Shown here: piece by piece, positions 16,469 through 26,594 of the stretch
How the letters are laid out: each line of letters begins with the position of its first letter
Position numbering within the stretch: the stretch's first letter is position 1
Origin: Ethanoligenens harbinense YUAN-3
GTDB lineage: Bacteria; Bacillota; Clostridia; Oscillospirales; Ethanoligenentaceae
DNA length: 64,000 nucleotides
Direction: 5' to 3'
NCBI RefSeq assembly: GCF_000178115.2
Contig: NC_014828.1
Span: 372,001 to 436,000 of the forward strand
The notes under the pieces: model-generated
Database searches by the model: none
What the model was told of the DNA's origin: nothing
What the model saw: only the letters and a program-made list of their open reading frames with translations
Made by a program: the position numbers and the translations under genes

Positions 16469-17770
16469 ATGGCGGACCATCAGCCTTTCATCGTCCAAAC
16501 GGGGCAATCTCACGCCGTGCGCGATGGGTGTTCCGCGCGGATGGACGAAGCCGGCGCGCAGGCTGCGGAAACGCAGCCGCGGCCGACCTATACGCAGATG
16601 GTGATACATAAAACGCTGGGCGTTTATTTTGCCAGACCCTATTCGCTGGCGGCTTGTTCGGAGCTGGTGCGCCGGCTTCGTTCGCTGGCGTTCATTCTGC
16701 TGGCGGCGGCGGGCATCGCCGGTCTGGTGCTGGGTGCGGGTGCACCGGCTTTTTCCGTCGTCTGGGTGGCGTGCGGCATCGCGCTGGTGCTTTGGGGCAT
16801 CGGCGTTTTCCTGTTTGGGTTTGCGCGCTCTTTGCTCATGTGGCCGGCGGCTGTCGGCTGTGCCGCGCTCTATACCGGCGTGCGGTTCGCACTTTCGTGG
16901 GCATGGGGGCTGTCCCCGGTTTTGTTTGCCGCGCTGGCGGCTTTCCTGCTGGCGGTTTTGGCCGGCGTGATCTTTCGGCTGGCCAAGCGGTTCGTCATCG
17001 CGTCCAGCGTAACGTTCTGGCAGTATGAGCGCGACGGCATCCTGTGCGCGGCTGACCTTCCGTTGGGCGAGATGCCTCCGGTGGCCGGATATACCGTGTT
17101 TTTGCGCGGGGAGGTTCCTGTCTCGTTCGATGCGGAGCAGGAACCTGCGGAGGAAGTTGACATCCTTCTGGAGGACTGCGTTTTTTTCTGCCGGCGGAAG
17201 CGGCTGGTTTTCTGCGGATATGCGCTGGACGCGCGGCAGAAGCGGCTGACGCTGTACCTTTACGCGCGTGGAGTCCGGCAAAGCAGGCGCGCGTTCAAAC
17301 GGTTTTTGAAACGCAGGGGGCTGGAGGCATCGGTGACCTGCAGCACCGATGCGGACTGGCAGCGCTTCCATGAAGAGGTCTATCCGGACGACACGGAATA
17401 TCAGCAGATCCACAACCGGTTTTTATACGACAATATGGAGGCGGACGGCTTTGATTTTTCACAGGCCGTGCCGCAGGTCTATACGTTTTATTTTGCCCGG
17501 CGGGAAGACGCGCGTGCCTTCGCGGAGCAGGCTGTGCCGCTCGGCTACGAGGGCAGCCGGTATTATGACCGGGAGCGGGAAGCGAGTGTGGACGGCGACG
17601 GTCCCGCTTTTGCGCATGCCGTCTGCGTGCAGTTGACTGGTCGGGTGGGCCTTGCGCGTATGGATTGCAACACCGGCCGCGCCGTGGAGCTTGCCAGACA
17701 ATTTCACGGGCGGTTCTACGAGTGGGAGGTCGGGGTGCTGGAGCCGGATGCTTCGACGGCATCAACATAA
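16469..17770 (+). CDS. Membrane protein with C-terminal RraB-like domain
   Basis: A 433-aa protein. Residues about 1-65 are hydrophilic. Four or five membrane helices follow at roughly 70-175 (SLAFILLAAAGIAGLVLGAG, WVACGIALVLWGIGVFLFGF and LFAALAAFLLAVLAGVIF among them). A cytosolic region then leads to a C-terminal segment (about 320-430) reading NRFLYDNMEADGFDF and VYTFYFARREDARAFAEQA. That segment resembles RraB, the regulator of RNase E activity, and related domains. The RraB assignment rests on pattern memory and needs a profile search. AAGGAGGG is upstream of ATG 16469, and a terminator follows. Confidence 0.6.
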   Translation: MADHQPFIVQTGQSHAVRDGCSARMDEAGAQAAETQPRPTYTQMVIHKTLGVYFARPYSLAACSELVRRLRSLAFILLAAAGIAGLVLGAGAPAFSVVWVACGIALVLWGIGVFLFGFARSLLMWPAAVGCAALYTGVRFALSWAWGLSPVLFAALAAFLLAVLAGVIFRLAKRFVIASSVTFWQYERDGILCAADLPLGEMPPVAGYTVFLRGEVPVSFDAEQEPAEEVDILLEDCVFFCRRKRLVFCGYALDARQKRLTLYLYARGVRQSRRAFKRFLKRRGLEASVTCSTDADWQRFHEEVYPDDTEYQQIHNRFLYDNMEADGFDFSQAVPQVYTFYFARREDARAFAEQAVPLGYEGSRYYDREREASVDGDGPAFAHAVCVQLTGRVGLARMDCNTGRAVELARQFHGRFYEWEVGVLEPDASTAST

Positions 17771-17806
17771 ACCGGGGGCTATAGGCCGGTATGATGCGAC
17801 GGAAAG

Positions 17807-17837
17807 CGGCCCCGGAGCGGGCCGTGTTCTGTTTTTT
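17807..17837 (+). terminator. Intrinsic terminator
   Basis: CGGCCC-CGGAGC-GGGCCG, then GTTCTG and T6. It ends the transcript of the RraB-like membrane gene. Confidence 0.65.
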
Positions 17838-17858
17838 AAGGTTTTTTGGGACAAGGTC

Positions 17859-17887
17859 TTGCCATTCGCCATTCGACCTGCTATAAT
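17859..17887 (+). promoter_or_regulatory. Sigma-A promoter for hpf
   Basis: TTGCCA (17859-17864), 17-nt spacer, TATAAT (17882-17887). The leader to ATG 17999 is about 105 nt. Confidence 0.8.
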
Positions 17888-17998
17888 ATAGAAAATTCCA
17901 TATAAATTCGGACGAATGCAAAGCATTTTATGTCCAAATTACACAACTGCGGCTTTTTGAAAGCCGGCGCGATACGCGTACAATAAGGAGATGGTCCC

Positions 17999-18544
17999 AT
18001 GCATGTCAACATTACAGGCCGCAAAACGCATCTCAAAGATCCCTTCAAAGAAAAGGTCACCAAGAAAGTCGGTAAATTCGACCGCTTTTTTGAACCCGAC
18101 GCGACGGCATTTGTGACCGTTACGGTTGAGGGAGACCGGCAGACTGTCGAGATCACCATCAAGAACAAGGGCATCGTGTTCCGGTCGGAAGAAACGTCGC
18201 TGGATATGTCCGCCTCGCTCGATGTTGCCGTCGATCATATTCTGCGCCAGATCCATAAAAACAAATCCCGGCTTGAAAAACGGCTGCGTGTCGGCGCGTT
18301 TGACAGTGTGCCGGAGCTGCCGGATATTCCGCCGATGGAGGCCGTGCCGACGTTTGACGTGGTGAAGGTGAAATCGTTCCCCGTCAAGCCGATGGACGTG
18401 CAGGAGGCCATCCTGCAGATGAACCTTTCCGGGCACCTGTTCTTTGCGTTCCAGAATGCAAAGACCGAAACGGTCAATATTGTCTACAAGCGCAGCAAAG
18501 GCGGCTACGGTCTGCTGGAGCCTGTGGCGGACGATGAGGAATAA
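17999..18544 (+). CDS. hpf: Long-form ribosome hibernation promoting factor
   Basis: A 181-aa protein. The N-terminal S30AE domain (1 to about 100, MHVNITGRKTHLKDPFKEKV) binds the 30S decoding centre. A linker (ELPDIPPMEAVP) leads to the C-terminal dimerisation domain (about 120-181: VVKVKSFPVKPMDVQEAILQ, HLFFAFQNAKTETVNIVYKR). Two domains and this length identify the long HPF of Firmicutes, which forms 100S ribosome dimers in stationary phase. AAGGAG is 8 nt before ATG 17999. It has its own promoter and a strong terminator, so it is a single-gene unit. Confidence 0.95.
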   Translation: MHVNITGRKTHLKDPFKEKVTKKVGKFDRFFEPDATAFVTVTVEGDRQTVEITIKNKGIVFRSEETSLDMSASLDVAVDHILRQIHKNKSRLEKRLRVGAFDSVPELPDIPPMEAVPTFDVVKVKSFPVKPMDVQEAILQMNLSGHLFFAFQNAKTETVNIVYKRSKGGYGLLEPVADDEE

Positions 18545-18577
18545 TTGCCGGCGCGCGACGGACCACCGGTTTTAACG

Positions 18578-18612
18578 AGGGCGGACGGTTGCTTCAACCG
18601 TCCGCCCTTTGT
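18578..18612 (+). terminator. Intrinsic terminator after hpf
   Basis: AGGGCGGACGGTTG and CAACCGTCCGCCCT form a perfect 14-bp stem with a CTT loop, followed by TTGTG. Confidence 0.8.
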
Positions 18613-18723
18613 GTTGTCGGCGCGTGTGGTGTTCTTATCCGGAGCCTTGATAAACATCGCAAAGGGATTTCCGGCGCCGTGCTGTCCCGGAAAGCCGACC
18701 GGCACTGCAGTGCAAGAGCAGTG

Positions 18724-19857
18724 TCATCTGACACCGGGGGACTTGGTAAGTCCGCCGAAGTCGAACGTACCGTCGGACGGATGGTATAGCACCGTACCCG
18801 ACAGTCGGGCATCCCCCTCAAGTGCCGAGGGGGCGGGGTGGTCGGTGACCTGCATGTCTACATCCAGCTTGAGGGTGTCGCTGCCCGTCCATGAAAGGTT
18901 TTGGATGTTGCTGTAATAGACGCCGTGCCAATCCGGATTGGCGGGCGCGCCTTCACGGTAGAGGGTGTAGCCCTTTTTTTGCAGAGGCGCGGCCATCGTG
19001 CCGATGAGCTCGCCGGAGAGTGTGTCGGGCTGTCCGAGCGTGATGATGAACCCCCACGACCCCTTGCGGCCGGTCAGGTTGACGGCCACATGCTTCCCGT
19101 CGGGGGAAACGGCCGCCTGTGCGATGGACGAGGTATAGCCGTCCACGCTCAGCGTATCCAGATAGAGCTTACCGTCCCGGAGGGTCCACAAGCGGTGTCC
19201 GCCGCCCAGCGTGGCTTCAAAATGGTCGGCAAACGCCAGTGTTTTGCGGTCGCTGCTGGCGGAAATGTGCGGGCTGGAAAACGAGCCATCCAGCACGTCC
19301 AGCGTGAAAGTGCAGGCATTTCGCACGTTTTTGGAAGGCGAGGTTTTCTCCAGCTCCCGCAGCAGGGGTACGGCCTGCTCTTTTGCCGACGGCACACCGC
19401 AATAGCCGATGAGCGCATAGGCGCTTTCCCACTGCACAACATAGCTGGTCTCTTTTAACCCTTTCAGATAGAGGTTTGCGCCGTATTTTTGCAGCAGCGC
19501 GGTTTCTTCGCCCGCATCCTCAGAAACGGGATCGTTTGCGTCGTAGAATGCAAAATCGGGCGGGTTTTGGGCCAGGGGATAGGCTTTTTCCCAATAGAGA
19601 TGGATCTCGTCCGCGGCGGCGGAATCGACGGTCTGCACCGTGCCGGCCGGCGGCAGATACGGGCCGCTGCCGGCGGTGAAAAGCGGGCCTTTCAGCACCG
19701 GAGCGGAGGGGGCGCCAGAGCCCTCCGAAGCCGCGCTTTGGCCGGACTGCGGTGCGCTGATTCGGGCGGAAATGGCCGGAGTGGTGTGATGCGGCGCGAT
19801 GGAGCAGCCTGCCAGCAGAAGCAGGCCGCATCCGAGTGCGAGCAGCTTTTTTTTCAT
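18724..19857 (-). CDS. Putative lipoprotein with a PD40-like repeat
   Basis: A 377-aa predicted lipoprotein: MKKKLLALGCGLLLLAGC carries a lipobox (LAGC, Cys18). A Ser/Ala/Pro-rich linker follows. The middle has a helical segment (SYVVQWESAYALIGYCG, PLLRELEKTS) and the C-terminal half is beta-rich with AAVSPDGKHVAVNL, a WD40/TolB-type blade motif. The function is unknown. Start 19857 is chosen because GGGAG is 7 nt upstream; the in-frame ATG at 19878 has none. It is convergent with hpf and divergent from the methyltransferase gene. Confidence 0.8.
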   Translation of the reverse strand: MKKKLLALGCGLLLLAGCSIAPHHTTPAISARISAPQSGQSAASEGSGAPSAPVLKGPLFTAGSGPYLPPAGTVQTVDSAAADEIHLYWEKAYPLAQNPPDFAFYDANDPVSEDAGEETALLQKYGANLYLKGLKETSYVVQWESAYALIGYCGVPSAKEQAVPLLRELEKTSPSKNVRNACTFTLDVLDGSFSSPHISASSDRKTLAFADHFEATLGGGHRLWTLRDGKLYLDTLSVDGYTSSIAQAAVSPDGKHVAVNLTGRKGSWGFIITLGQPDTLSGELIGTMAAPLQKKGYTLYREGAPANPDWHGVYYSNIQNLSWTGSDTLKLDVDMQVTDHPAPSALEGDARLSGTVLYHPSDGTFDFGGLTKSPGVR

Positions 19858-20003
19858 GTTTCGTCTCCCGTCTTTCATGTCATAAGATGGATTGTCCGCT
19901 CTCTTCCAGTCTAGCAGGCGGGCAGGACAAATACGGTGTGCAAACCGTTACGAAGTGGTGAAAAAAAGATGACAGGCTGCCGCCCCAGCGAGTGAGAGCA
20001 CGG

Positions 20004-20032
20004 TTGTATCGGCTGGGAAAATCGGGTATAAT
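20004..20032 (+). promoter_or_regulatory. Sigma-A promoter for the RNA methyltransferase gene
   Basis: TTGTAT (20004-20009), 17-nt spacer, TATAAT (20027-20032); the leader is about 85 nt. Confidence 0.75.
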
Positions 20033-20126
20033 AAACCGATATGGCAGTACGCACCGGCATGTTTCGGCAGTTTTTTCGGGAGATGTCCGGTAAACTGGGC
20101 GTATGTGCGGATGGGATGGAGAGACA

Positions 20127-21254
20127 ATGGCGTATACAGTGGTTTGCCCCTGCCTGTTTGGGCTGGAGAGCCTGGTGGCGGAGGAAGCGCGTGCACTTGG
20201 CTTTGCCGACGCGGCCGCGGCCGACGGGCGCGTGACATTCACGGCGGACAAAGACGGCATCGCGCGCGCCAACATTGGCCTGCGCTGTGCCGAACGGGTG
20301 CTCGTGCGGCTGGGCGAATTCCCCGCTCGCAGTTTCGAGGAGCTGTTTGAGGGGGTGCGCGCCCTGCCGTGGGAGGAATTCGTGGGCAAACACGACGCAT
20401 TCCCGGTGAAAGGCTGGTCGCTCAAATCCACGCTGCACAGCGTGCCGGACTGCCAGGCCATCATCAAAAAAGCGGCTGTGGAGCGGCTGAAGACCCGCCA
20501 CCATGTGGAATGGTTCGAGGAGACCGGCCCGCTGGTGCAGATCCGTTTTTCCATTCACAAGGACATTGTGGATATCTGTCTGGACACCTCGGGCGACGGC
20601 CTGCACAAGCGCGGCTACCGCCCCAAGTCCAACGAGGCGCCGCTGAAGGAGACGCTGGCGGCGGCGATCGTGCGCCTGTCCCGCCCGTTTGCGGACAAGC
20701 TTTTTTGCGATCCCATGTGCGGCTCCGGCACGCTGGTCATCGAGGCGGCCATGCTGCTGCAGAACATCGCGCCCGGCCTGAACCGCAGCTTTGCCGCCGA
20801 GCGTTGGGGCTGGCTGCCCGCCGCGGTGTGGCGGGAGGCACGCGCCGCCGCGCGGGATGCGGTGGATCGCAAGCCCTGCCTGATCGAAGGCAGCGACATC
20901 GACCCCGCCGCCGTGGCGTTGGCGCGGGAAAACGCCGGTCGCGCGGGCGTGGGGGAAAGCATCCGCTTTGCCCGGCGCGATGTGCGCGATTTTTCGCCCG
21001 AGCAGGCGCGCGGCGAGGTGGTGTGCAACCCGCCATACGGCGAGCGCATGCTGGAAGTGCGCCAAGCGGAGGAACTCTATGCCGAGTTGGGTGCGCTCTA
21101 CCGCAGGTTGCCGCAGTTTCAGTTCTATATCATCAGCCCCAGCGACCGGTTCGAAGCGCTGTTCGGCGCGCGTGCCGACAAACGCCGCAAGCTGTATAAC
21201 GGCATGATCCGTTGCGAATTGTTTCAGTATTTTCGTCCGCGTGTGAAAAAATAG
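20127..21254 (+). CDS. THUMP-domain class I SAM-dependent RNA methyltransferase (YpsC/RlmL N-terminal type)
   Basis: A 375-aa protein. The N-terminal THUMP region (MAYTVVCPCLFGLESLVAEE to about 160) binds RNA. The Rossmann methyltransferase part has CDPMCGSGTLVIEAAMLLQN (SAM site), IEGSDIDPAAVALARENAGR and the catalytic VCNPPYGERM (NPPY). Homologues methylate 23S rRNA (m2G2445 for E. coli RlmL) or are uncharacterised YpsC proteins; the target here is inferred. ATG 20127 is used with GGAG 5 nt upstream; ATG 20103 lies upstream of that site. Confidence 0.9.
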   Translation: MAYTVVCPCLFGLESLVAEEARALGFADAAAADGRVTFTADKDGIARANIGLRCAERVLVRLGEFPARSFEELFEGVRALPWEEFVGKHDAFPVKGWSLKSTLHSVPDCQAIIKKAAVERLKTRHHVEWFEETGPLVQIRFSIHKDIVDICLDTSGDGLHKRGYRPKSNEAPLKETLAAAIVRLSRPFADKLFCDPMCGSGTLVIEAAMLLQNIAPGLNRSFAAERWGWLPAAVWREARAAARDAVDRKPCLIEGSDIDPAAVALARENAGRAGVGESIRFARRDVRDFSPEQARGEVVCNPPYGERMLEVRQAEELYAELGALYRRLPQFQFYIISPSDRFEALFGARADKRRKLYNGMIRCELFQYFRPRVKK

Positions 21255-21335
21255 GCAAAAAACACAAAGAATTCCGTGTTTGTCTGTATGCTGTTTGGCA
21301 GATTGACGAAAATGCAAATATTCCCGCAAGGCCCC

Positions 21336-21364
21336 TTGATTTTTATGGGGCGCGTGATTACAAT
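21336..21364 (+). promoter_or_regulatory. Sigma-A promoter of groESL
   Basis: TTGATT (21336-21341), 17-nt spacer, TACAAT (21359-21364), immediately upstream of the CIRCE operator. Confidence 0.85.
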
Positions 21365-21368
21365 AGTC

Positions 21369-21395
21369 TTAGCACTCAAGGAAATGGAGTGCTAA
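21369..21395. promoter_or_regulatory. CIRCE operator (HrcA binding site)
   Basis: TTAGCACTC-N9-GAGTGCTAA is an exact match to the CIRCE consensus. It starts 4 nt after the -10 box, covering the transcription start, so HrcA would block initiation and heat would relieve it. hrcA itself is not in the window. Confidence 0.97.
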
Positions 21396-21436
21396 TTGTT
21401 TGCAGGTATAAAATTCGTTCAAGGAGGAATTTGAAA

Positions 21437-21721
21437 ATGGCACTGAAACCTCTTGCGGACAGAGTCGTTATTAAACTGGTCGAGGCGGAGGAAACCACCC
21501 GGGGCGGCATCATCCTGCCGGACAACGCCAAGGAAAAACCCCAGGTGGCGGAAGTGGTCGCGGTGGGTCCCGGCGGCCTGGTGGACGGCAAGGAAGTGCA
21601 GATGTATCTGCAGCCTGGCCAGAAGGTCATCGCCAGCAAATATGCCGGCACCGAAGTGAAGGTCGATGGGGAAGAATACACCATCGTGCGGCAGAACGAC
21701 ATTCTGGCCGTTGTGGAATAA
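21437..21721 (+). CDS. groES: Co-chaperonin GroES
   Basis: A 94-aa subunit of the heptameric lid of GroEL. It starts MALKPLADRVVIKLVEAEET, has the mobile-loop segment TTRGGIILPDNAKEKPQVAE and ends YTIVRQNDILAVVE. AAGGAGG is about 10 nt before ATG 21437. It is transcribed from the CIRCE-controlled promoter with groEL 98 nt downstream. Confidence 0.98.
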   Translation: MALKPLADRVVIKLVEAEETTRGGIILPDNAKEKPQVAEVVAVGPGGLVDGKEVQMYLQPGQKVIASKYAGTEVKVDGEEYTIVRQNDILAVVE

Positions 21722-21813
21722 GAGCCTGTCCGTAAATCGGAAAAGGCAGGCCCGTTCGCAAACAGTCTGATCAGGTGCCCGGAAGGCAACCCTGTAAATT
21801 ACGGGAGGTATAG

Positions 21814-23463
<1,650 letters not shown>

Positions 23464-23528
23464 GCTGTTCCTGTTCACGGTTTTTCCCCAAGGGCCGTTT
23501 TTTCCAGCAGATAGATGGCTCACAGCGC

Positions 23529-23560
23529 AGAAGGCGCGGGACGCAGGTCCCGCGCCTTCT
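23529..23560. terminator. Strong hairpin after groEL (probable terminator)
   Basis: AGAAGGCGCGGGAC and GTCCCGCGCCTTCT form a perfect 14-bp stem with a GCAG loop. No U-run follows directly (GGCGTTTGCG), so termination efficiency is uncertain. Confidence 0.55.
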
Positions 23561-23592
23561 GGCGTTTGCGGTGCGGGCTGCGGAAATGCGGG

Positions 23593-23621
23593 TTGCATTT
23601 CAATCCACGCCCTTTTATAAT
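23593..23621 (+). promoter_or_regulatory. Sigma-A promoter of proS
   Basis: TTGCAT (23593-23598), 17-nt spacer, TATAAT (23616-23621). The leader to ATG 23684 is about 55 nt, too short for a T-box. Confidence 0.8.
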
Positions 23622-23683
23622 AGGATAGAATGTGTAGCACGGCCGCCGGGGCGGCGGCTTTAATAGAAAGGCGGAAATACGAT

Positions 23684-25126
23684 ATGGCACAGGACGGCGG
23701 CAAAAAACTGGTGGAGGCCATCACCCCCATGGAAGAGGACTTTGCCAAATGGTATACGGACATCGTGAAAAAAGCGGAACTGGTGGATTATTCGAGCATG
23801 CGCGGCTGCCTGTTCATTCGTCCGTACGCTTACGCCATCTGGGAAAACATCCAGAAGGTGCTGGATGCGAAGTTCAAGGAAACCGGGCATGAGAATGTCT
23901 ATATGCCGCTGTTCATCCCGGAGAGCCTGCTGCAAAAGGAAAAGGACCACATCGAGGGCTTTGCGCCGGAAGTCGCGTGGGTGACGCACGGCGGTGGCGA
24001 AAAACTGGAAGAACGGCTTTGCGTGCGTCCCACCAGCGAGACGCTGTTCTGCGAGCACTATTCGCACATCGTGCACAGCTACCGCGACCTGCCCAAGCTG
24101 TACAACCAGTGGTGCTCGGTGGTGCGGTGGGAAAAGACCACCCGGCCGTTCCTGCGCTCACTGGAGTTTTTGTGGCAGGAGGGGCACACCCTGCATGAGA
24201 CGGAAGCGGAAGCCCGCGAAGAAACCACCCGCATGCTCAATATCTATGCGGATTTTTGCGAGCAGGTGCTGGCCATGCCAGTGGTGAAAGGCCGAAAAAC
24301 CGAAAAGGAAAAGTTCGCGGGCGCGGTGGATACCTGCTCCATCGAGGCGATGATGCACGACGGCAAGGCCCTGCAAAGCGGCACGTCGCATTATCTGGGC
24401 GACGGGTTCACCCACGCGTTCGATATCCAGTACACCGGGCGGGACAACACGCTCAAATACCCGTTCCAGACCTCGTGGGGCGTGACCACCCGTCTCATCG
24501 GTGCCATCATCATGGTGCACGGCGACGACAGCGGTCTGGTGCTGCCGCCCCGCATCGCGCCCACGCAGTTGGTCATCGTGCCGGTAGCCATGCACAAGCC
24601 CGGCGTGCTTGAGAAAGCAAACGAGCTGCTTGTCCGCCTGCAGAAGACGCTGCGCGTGAAGCTGGATGCATCCGATAACTCGCCTGGCTGGAAGTTTGCC
24701 GAATATGAGATGAAAGGCGTGCCCCTGCGGCTGGAGATCGGCCCGCGGGACATCGAGCAGAACCGCTGCGTGGTGGTGCGCCGCGACGACCGGCAGAAAA
24801 TCGAGGTCTCGTTGGACGAACTGGAAACGCGCCTGCCCGCTATTCTGGACGATGTGCACGAAGCGCTTTACAAAAAAGCGCTGGAGCGGCAAAACGCCAT
24901 GACCTATGCCTGCACCGACTGGGACGGGTTTGTGCGCACGGCGGACGAAAAGCCCGGCTTTATCAAAGCCATGTGGTGCGGAGACCAGGCCTGCGAGGAA
25001 AAAATCAAGACGGACGCGGGCCTGACCTCCCGGAACATCCCGTTTGAGCAGGAGCATCTGTCCGATACTTGCATCTGCTGCGGCAAGCCCGCTAAACACA
25101 TGGTCTATTGGGGCAAGGCCTATTAA
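23684..25126 (+). CDS. proS: Prolyl-tRNA synthetase, archaeal/eukaryotic type
   Basis: A 480-aa class II synthetase charging tRNA-Pro. Motif 1 region is [20 protein letters not shown]; motif 2 is [20 protein letters not shown] followed by [12 protein letters not shown]; motif 3 lies around [20 protein letters not shown]. The anticodon-binding domain starts near [10 protein letters not shown]. The C-terminus has cysteines ([19 protein letters not shown]), as in ProS type 3, which replaces the bacterial editing-domain form in many Clostridia. AAAGGCGG precedes ATG 23684. Confidence 0.97.
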   Translation: MAQDGGKKLVEAITPMEEDFAKWYTDIVKKAELVDYSSMRGCLFIRPYAYAIWENIQKVLDAKFKETGHENVYMPLFIPESLLQKEKDHIEGFAPEVAWVTHGGGEKLEERLCVRPTSETLFCEHYSHIVHSYRDLPKLYNQWCSVVRWEKTTRPFLRSLEFLWQEGHTLHETEAEAREETTRMLNIYADFCEQVLAMPVVKGRKTEKEKFAGAVDTCSIEAMMHDGKALQSGTSHYLGDGFTHAFDIQYTGRDNTLKYPFQTSWGVTTRLIGAIIMVHGDDSGLVLPPRIAPTQLVIVPVAMHKPGVLEKANELLVRLQKTLRVKLDASDNSPGWKFAEYEMKGVPLRLEIGPRDIEQNRCVVVRRDDRQKIEVSLDELETRLPAILDDVHEALYKKALERQNAMTYACTDWDGFVRTADEKPGFIKAMWCGDQACEEKIKTDAGLTSRNIPFEQEHLSDTCICCGKPAKHMVYWGKAY

Positions 25127-25158
25127 GACGGCGCGCACGGGGAAGGTGGGGGAGACGG

Positions 25159-25515
25159 ATGCCGTATCCATGGTTGGATGAGTATCTTTTGTCTAAGATG
25201 GACGTCACCAAAGATTATAAAGAAGAGTGGAGTGCCACCCGGTATTTTGTCGGCGGAAAGATGTTCGCTATGCAGGGCGGCGATAAGACTGGCAAGCCGG
25301 TCTTTACCATGAAACTGGAACCGATGTACGGCGATTTTCTGCGCCGCACCCATCCGGATATCGTGCCGGGATATCATATGAATAAGGTGCATTGGAACTC
25401 GCTTTATCTGGATGGCGTTGTGCCGGATGACGTGGTGCGCGAGATGGCCGACCAATCGTATCAGATCGTTTTGCAGGCCTTGTCCCGGAAGATACAAAAA
25501 GAAATCATCGGCTGA
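25159..25515 (+). CDS. MmcQ/YjbR family protein
   Basis: A 118-aa protein of the YjbR (DUF419) fold: MPYPWLDEYLLSKMDVTKDY, FVGGKMFAMQ, FTMKLEPMYGDFLRRTHPDI, then GYHMNKVHWNSLYLDGVVPD and DQSYQIVLQALSRKIQKEI. The family is described as having a DNA-binding-protein-like fold; its role is undefined. ATG 25159 has GGGGGAG upstream and follows proS by 32 nt, so it probably shares the proS transcript. Confidence 0.85.
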   Translation: MPYPWLDEYLLSKMDVTKDYKEEWSATRYFVGGKMFAMQGGDKTGKPVFTMKLEPMYGDFLRRTHPDIVPGYHMNKVHWNSLYLDGVVPDDVVREMADQSYQIVLQALSRKIQKEIIG

Positions 25516-25519
25516 CCAT

Positions 25520-25566
25520 AGCAGGGAGCGCCCATGCAGATGTTTACTGCATGGGTGCTCCCTGCT
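25520..25566. terminator. Bidirectional terminator between convergent genes
   Basis: AGCAGGGAGCGCCCATGCAG pairs with CTGCATGGGTGCTCCCTGCT (one mismatch/bulge) around a 7-nt loop. It separates the YjbR-like gene from the minus-strand DUF1453-like gene. Confidence 0.75.
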
Positions 25567-25585
25567 TGTCGTGACCGGTGTCCGC

Positions 25586-26059
25586 CTATTTTGCCAGTTG
25601 CAGCGCTTTGTACGTGATGAAGATGCGCCGCCCGAAAATCGAACCGCAGGAGACCGCCAGCAGCGAAAGGGAGAGCAACGAGGCGAACGGCATCCCCACG
25701 AAAAACAGTTGGACGCTCAATTTGATAAGAATAACGGCGGCGTAGAACGCAACGCTTGCATATGAATTGCGGTAGAACACCCCTCTTGCGTCCACGCCGA
25801 ATCGCATGGATTTGCCGCGCAGTAGCCCGATCCCGAATCCCGCGCATCCGCCAACGATCGTAGCCAGCGCAATCGCGACCTGCATCGCGGGCGCGGGGGC
25901 GGGAAACTGCAGGAATGCATCTGAGGTGACGGAAAGAAATAAAACCGGCACCAGCCAGATCAGCACCAGGTTGAAGCGCTTTACTTTGCCTCGCGCGACA
26001 CTTAAAAACATGAGGATGATCACGAACAGGGAAATGGCAATGAAGATTTGCGGATTCAT
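25586..26059 (-). CDS. DUF1453/CcdC-like membrane protein
   Basis: A 157-aa protein with four predicted membrane helices (about 4-21, 29-45, 58-78 and 104-150 with an internal break). After the third helix comes GIGLLRGKSMRFGVDARGVF, a charged loop typical of DUF1453 (CcdC-like) proteins, where a 'rGkxm' turn and a G-phi-Y/F strand recur. The function is unknown; there is no cytochrome-c maturation context. AGGGGGG is 6 nt before the ATG. Family assignment is from motif memory. Confidence 0.65.
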   Translation of the reverse strand: MNPQIFIAISLFVIILMFLSVARGKVKRFNLVLIWLVPVLFLSVTSDAFLQFPAPAPAMQVAIALATIVGGCAGFGIGLLRGKSMRFGVDARGVFYRNSYASVAFYAAVILIKLSVQLFFVGMPFASLLSLSLLAVSCGSIFGRRIFITYKALQLAK

Positions 26060-26284
26060 AACAGACCCCCCTGACAGAAGCGGAATGATTGGCTTGCAAG
26101 TGTATTATAAAGGAGATACCCAGTGGTTGGAACATGCCAAACGTCACGATCCGGTATGACATTCGGCACATTCGCGCGTTGGGCAGGCATCCCCGCTGGT
26201 CAAGTGTAGGGTATCTAGGCAGATTTGTGCACACCATACAAAAACGTGCACCATATTTCTATAAACAGGCTAAAACATATTTCC

Positions 26285-26313
26285 TTGCAACAATGTGGGG
26301 TTTATGCTATACT
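26285..26313 (+). promoter_or_regulatory. Main promoter of the ribosomal protein superoperon
   Basis: TTGCAA (26285-26290), 17-nt spacer, TATACT (26308-26313) preceded by TGC (extended -10). No other comparably strong promoter was noted between here and rplQ. Confidence 0.85.
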
Positions 26314-26319
26314 GTATAG

Positions 26320-26594
26320 GCGCGCTGAAAAAAACGCGCAGATATGCGTTGAAGCGAGAGGTTGCCGCGTTTTCGCGGGTAATTTTCGTGGAGTATGTCC
26401 GATTTTAAACCGGGCGGTACCATAGTGGACGCCGGGCGCTTTTCGCGCCCTTGCGTAGCGATGCGACATTTTCCCGGATAGATTTGCACCCTGCAGCTAT
26501 CCGGTTTTTCATTATCCGGTCACGAAACACCCGGATGTGTGTTCAATTTTTATCGCATCGGCGGCAACCGGATTATTCAAGGAGGCGAACCAAG
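26320..26594 (+). promoter_or_regulatory. Long structured leader of the S10 operon
   Basis: About 275 nt of untranslated leader before rpsJ. It contains a GC hairpin GGGCGC-TTTTC-GCGCCC (26434-26450) and, 24 nt later, a terminator-like hairpin (26474-26509). A second TATCCGG at 26513-26519 could compete for the left arm of the terminator. In E. coli the S10 leader is the site of L4 attenuation; an equivalent role here is inferred from position only. Confidence 0.5.
26474..26509 (+). terminator. Attenuator-like terminator in the S10 leader
   Basis: CCGGATAG (26474-26481) and CTATCCGG (26497-26504) form an 8-bp stem with a 15-nt loop followed by TTTTT. It lies 86 nt upstream of rpsJ. Confidence 0.6.

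Noticed and set aside
17957-17984. TTGAAA-N16-TACAAT directly before hpf
   Set aside because: Transcription would begin about 8 nt before the ATG, losing the AAGGAG site; the promoter at 17859-17887 is more sensible.
18901-19458. A 185-codon plus-strand frame
   Set aside because: Antisense to the lipoprotein gene, without motifs or ribosome binding site.
23464-23683. Possible T-box leader for proS
   Set aside because: The 14-bp hairpin at 23529-23560 lies upstream of the proS promoter and the real leader is only about 55 nt; no T-box sequence was seen.
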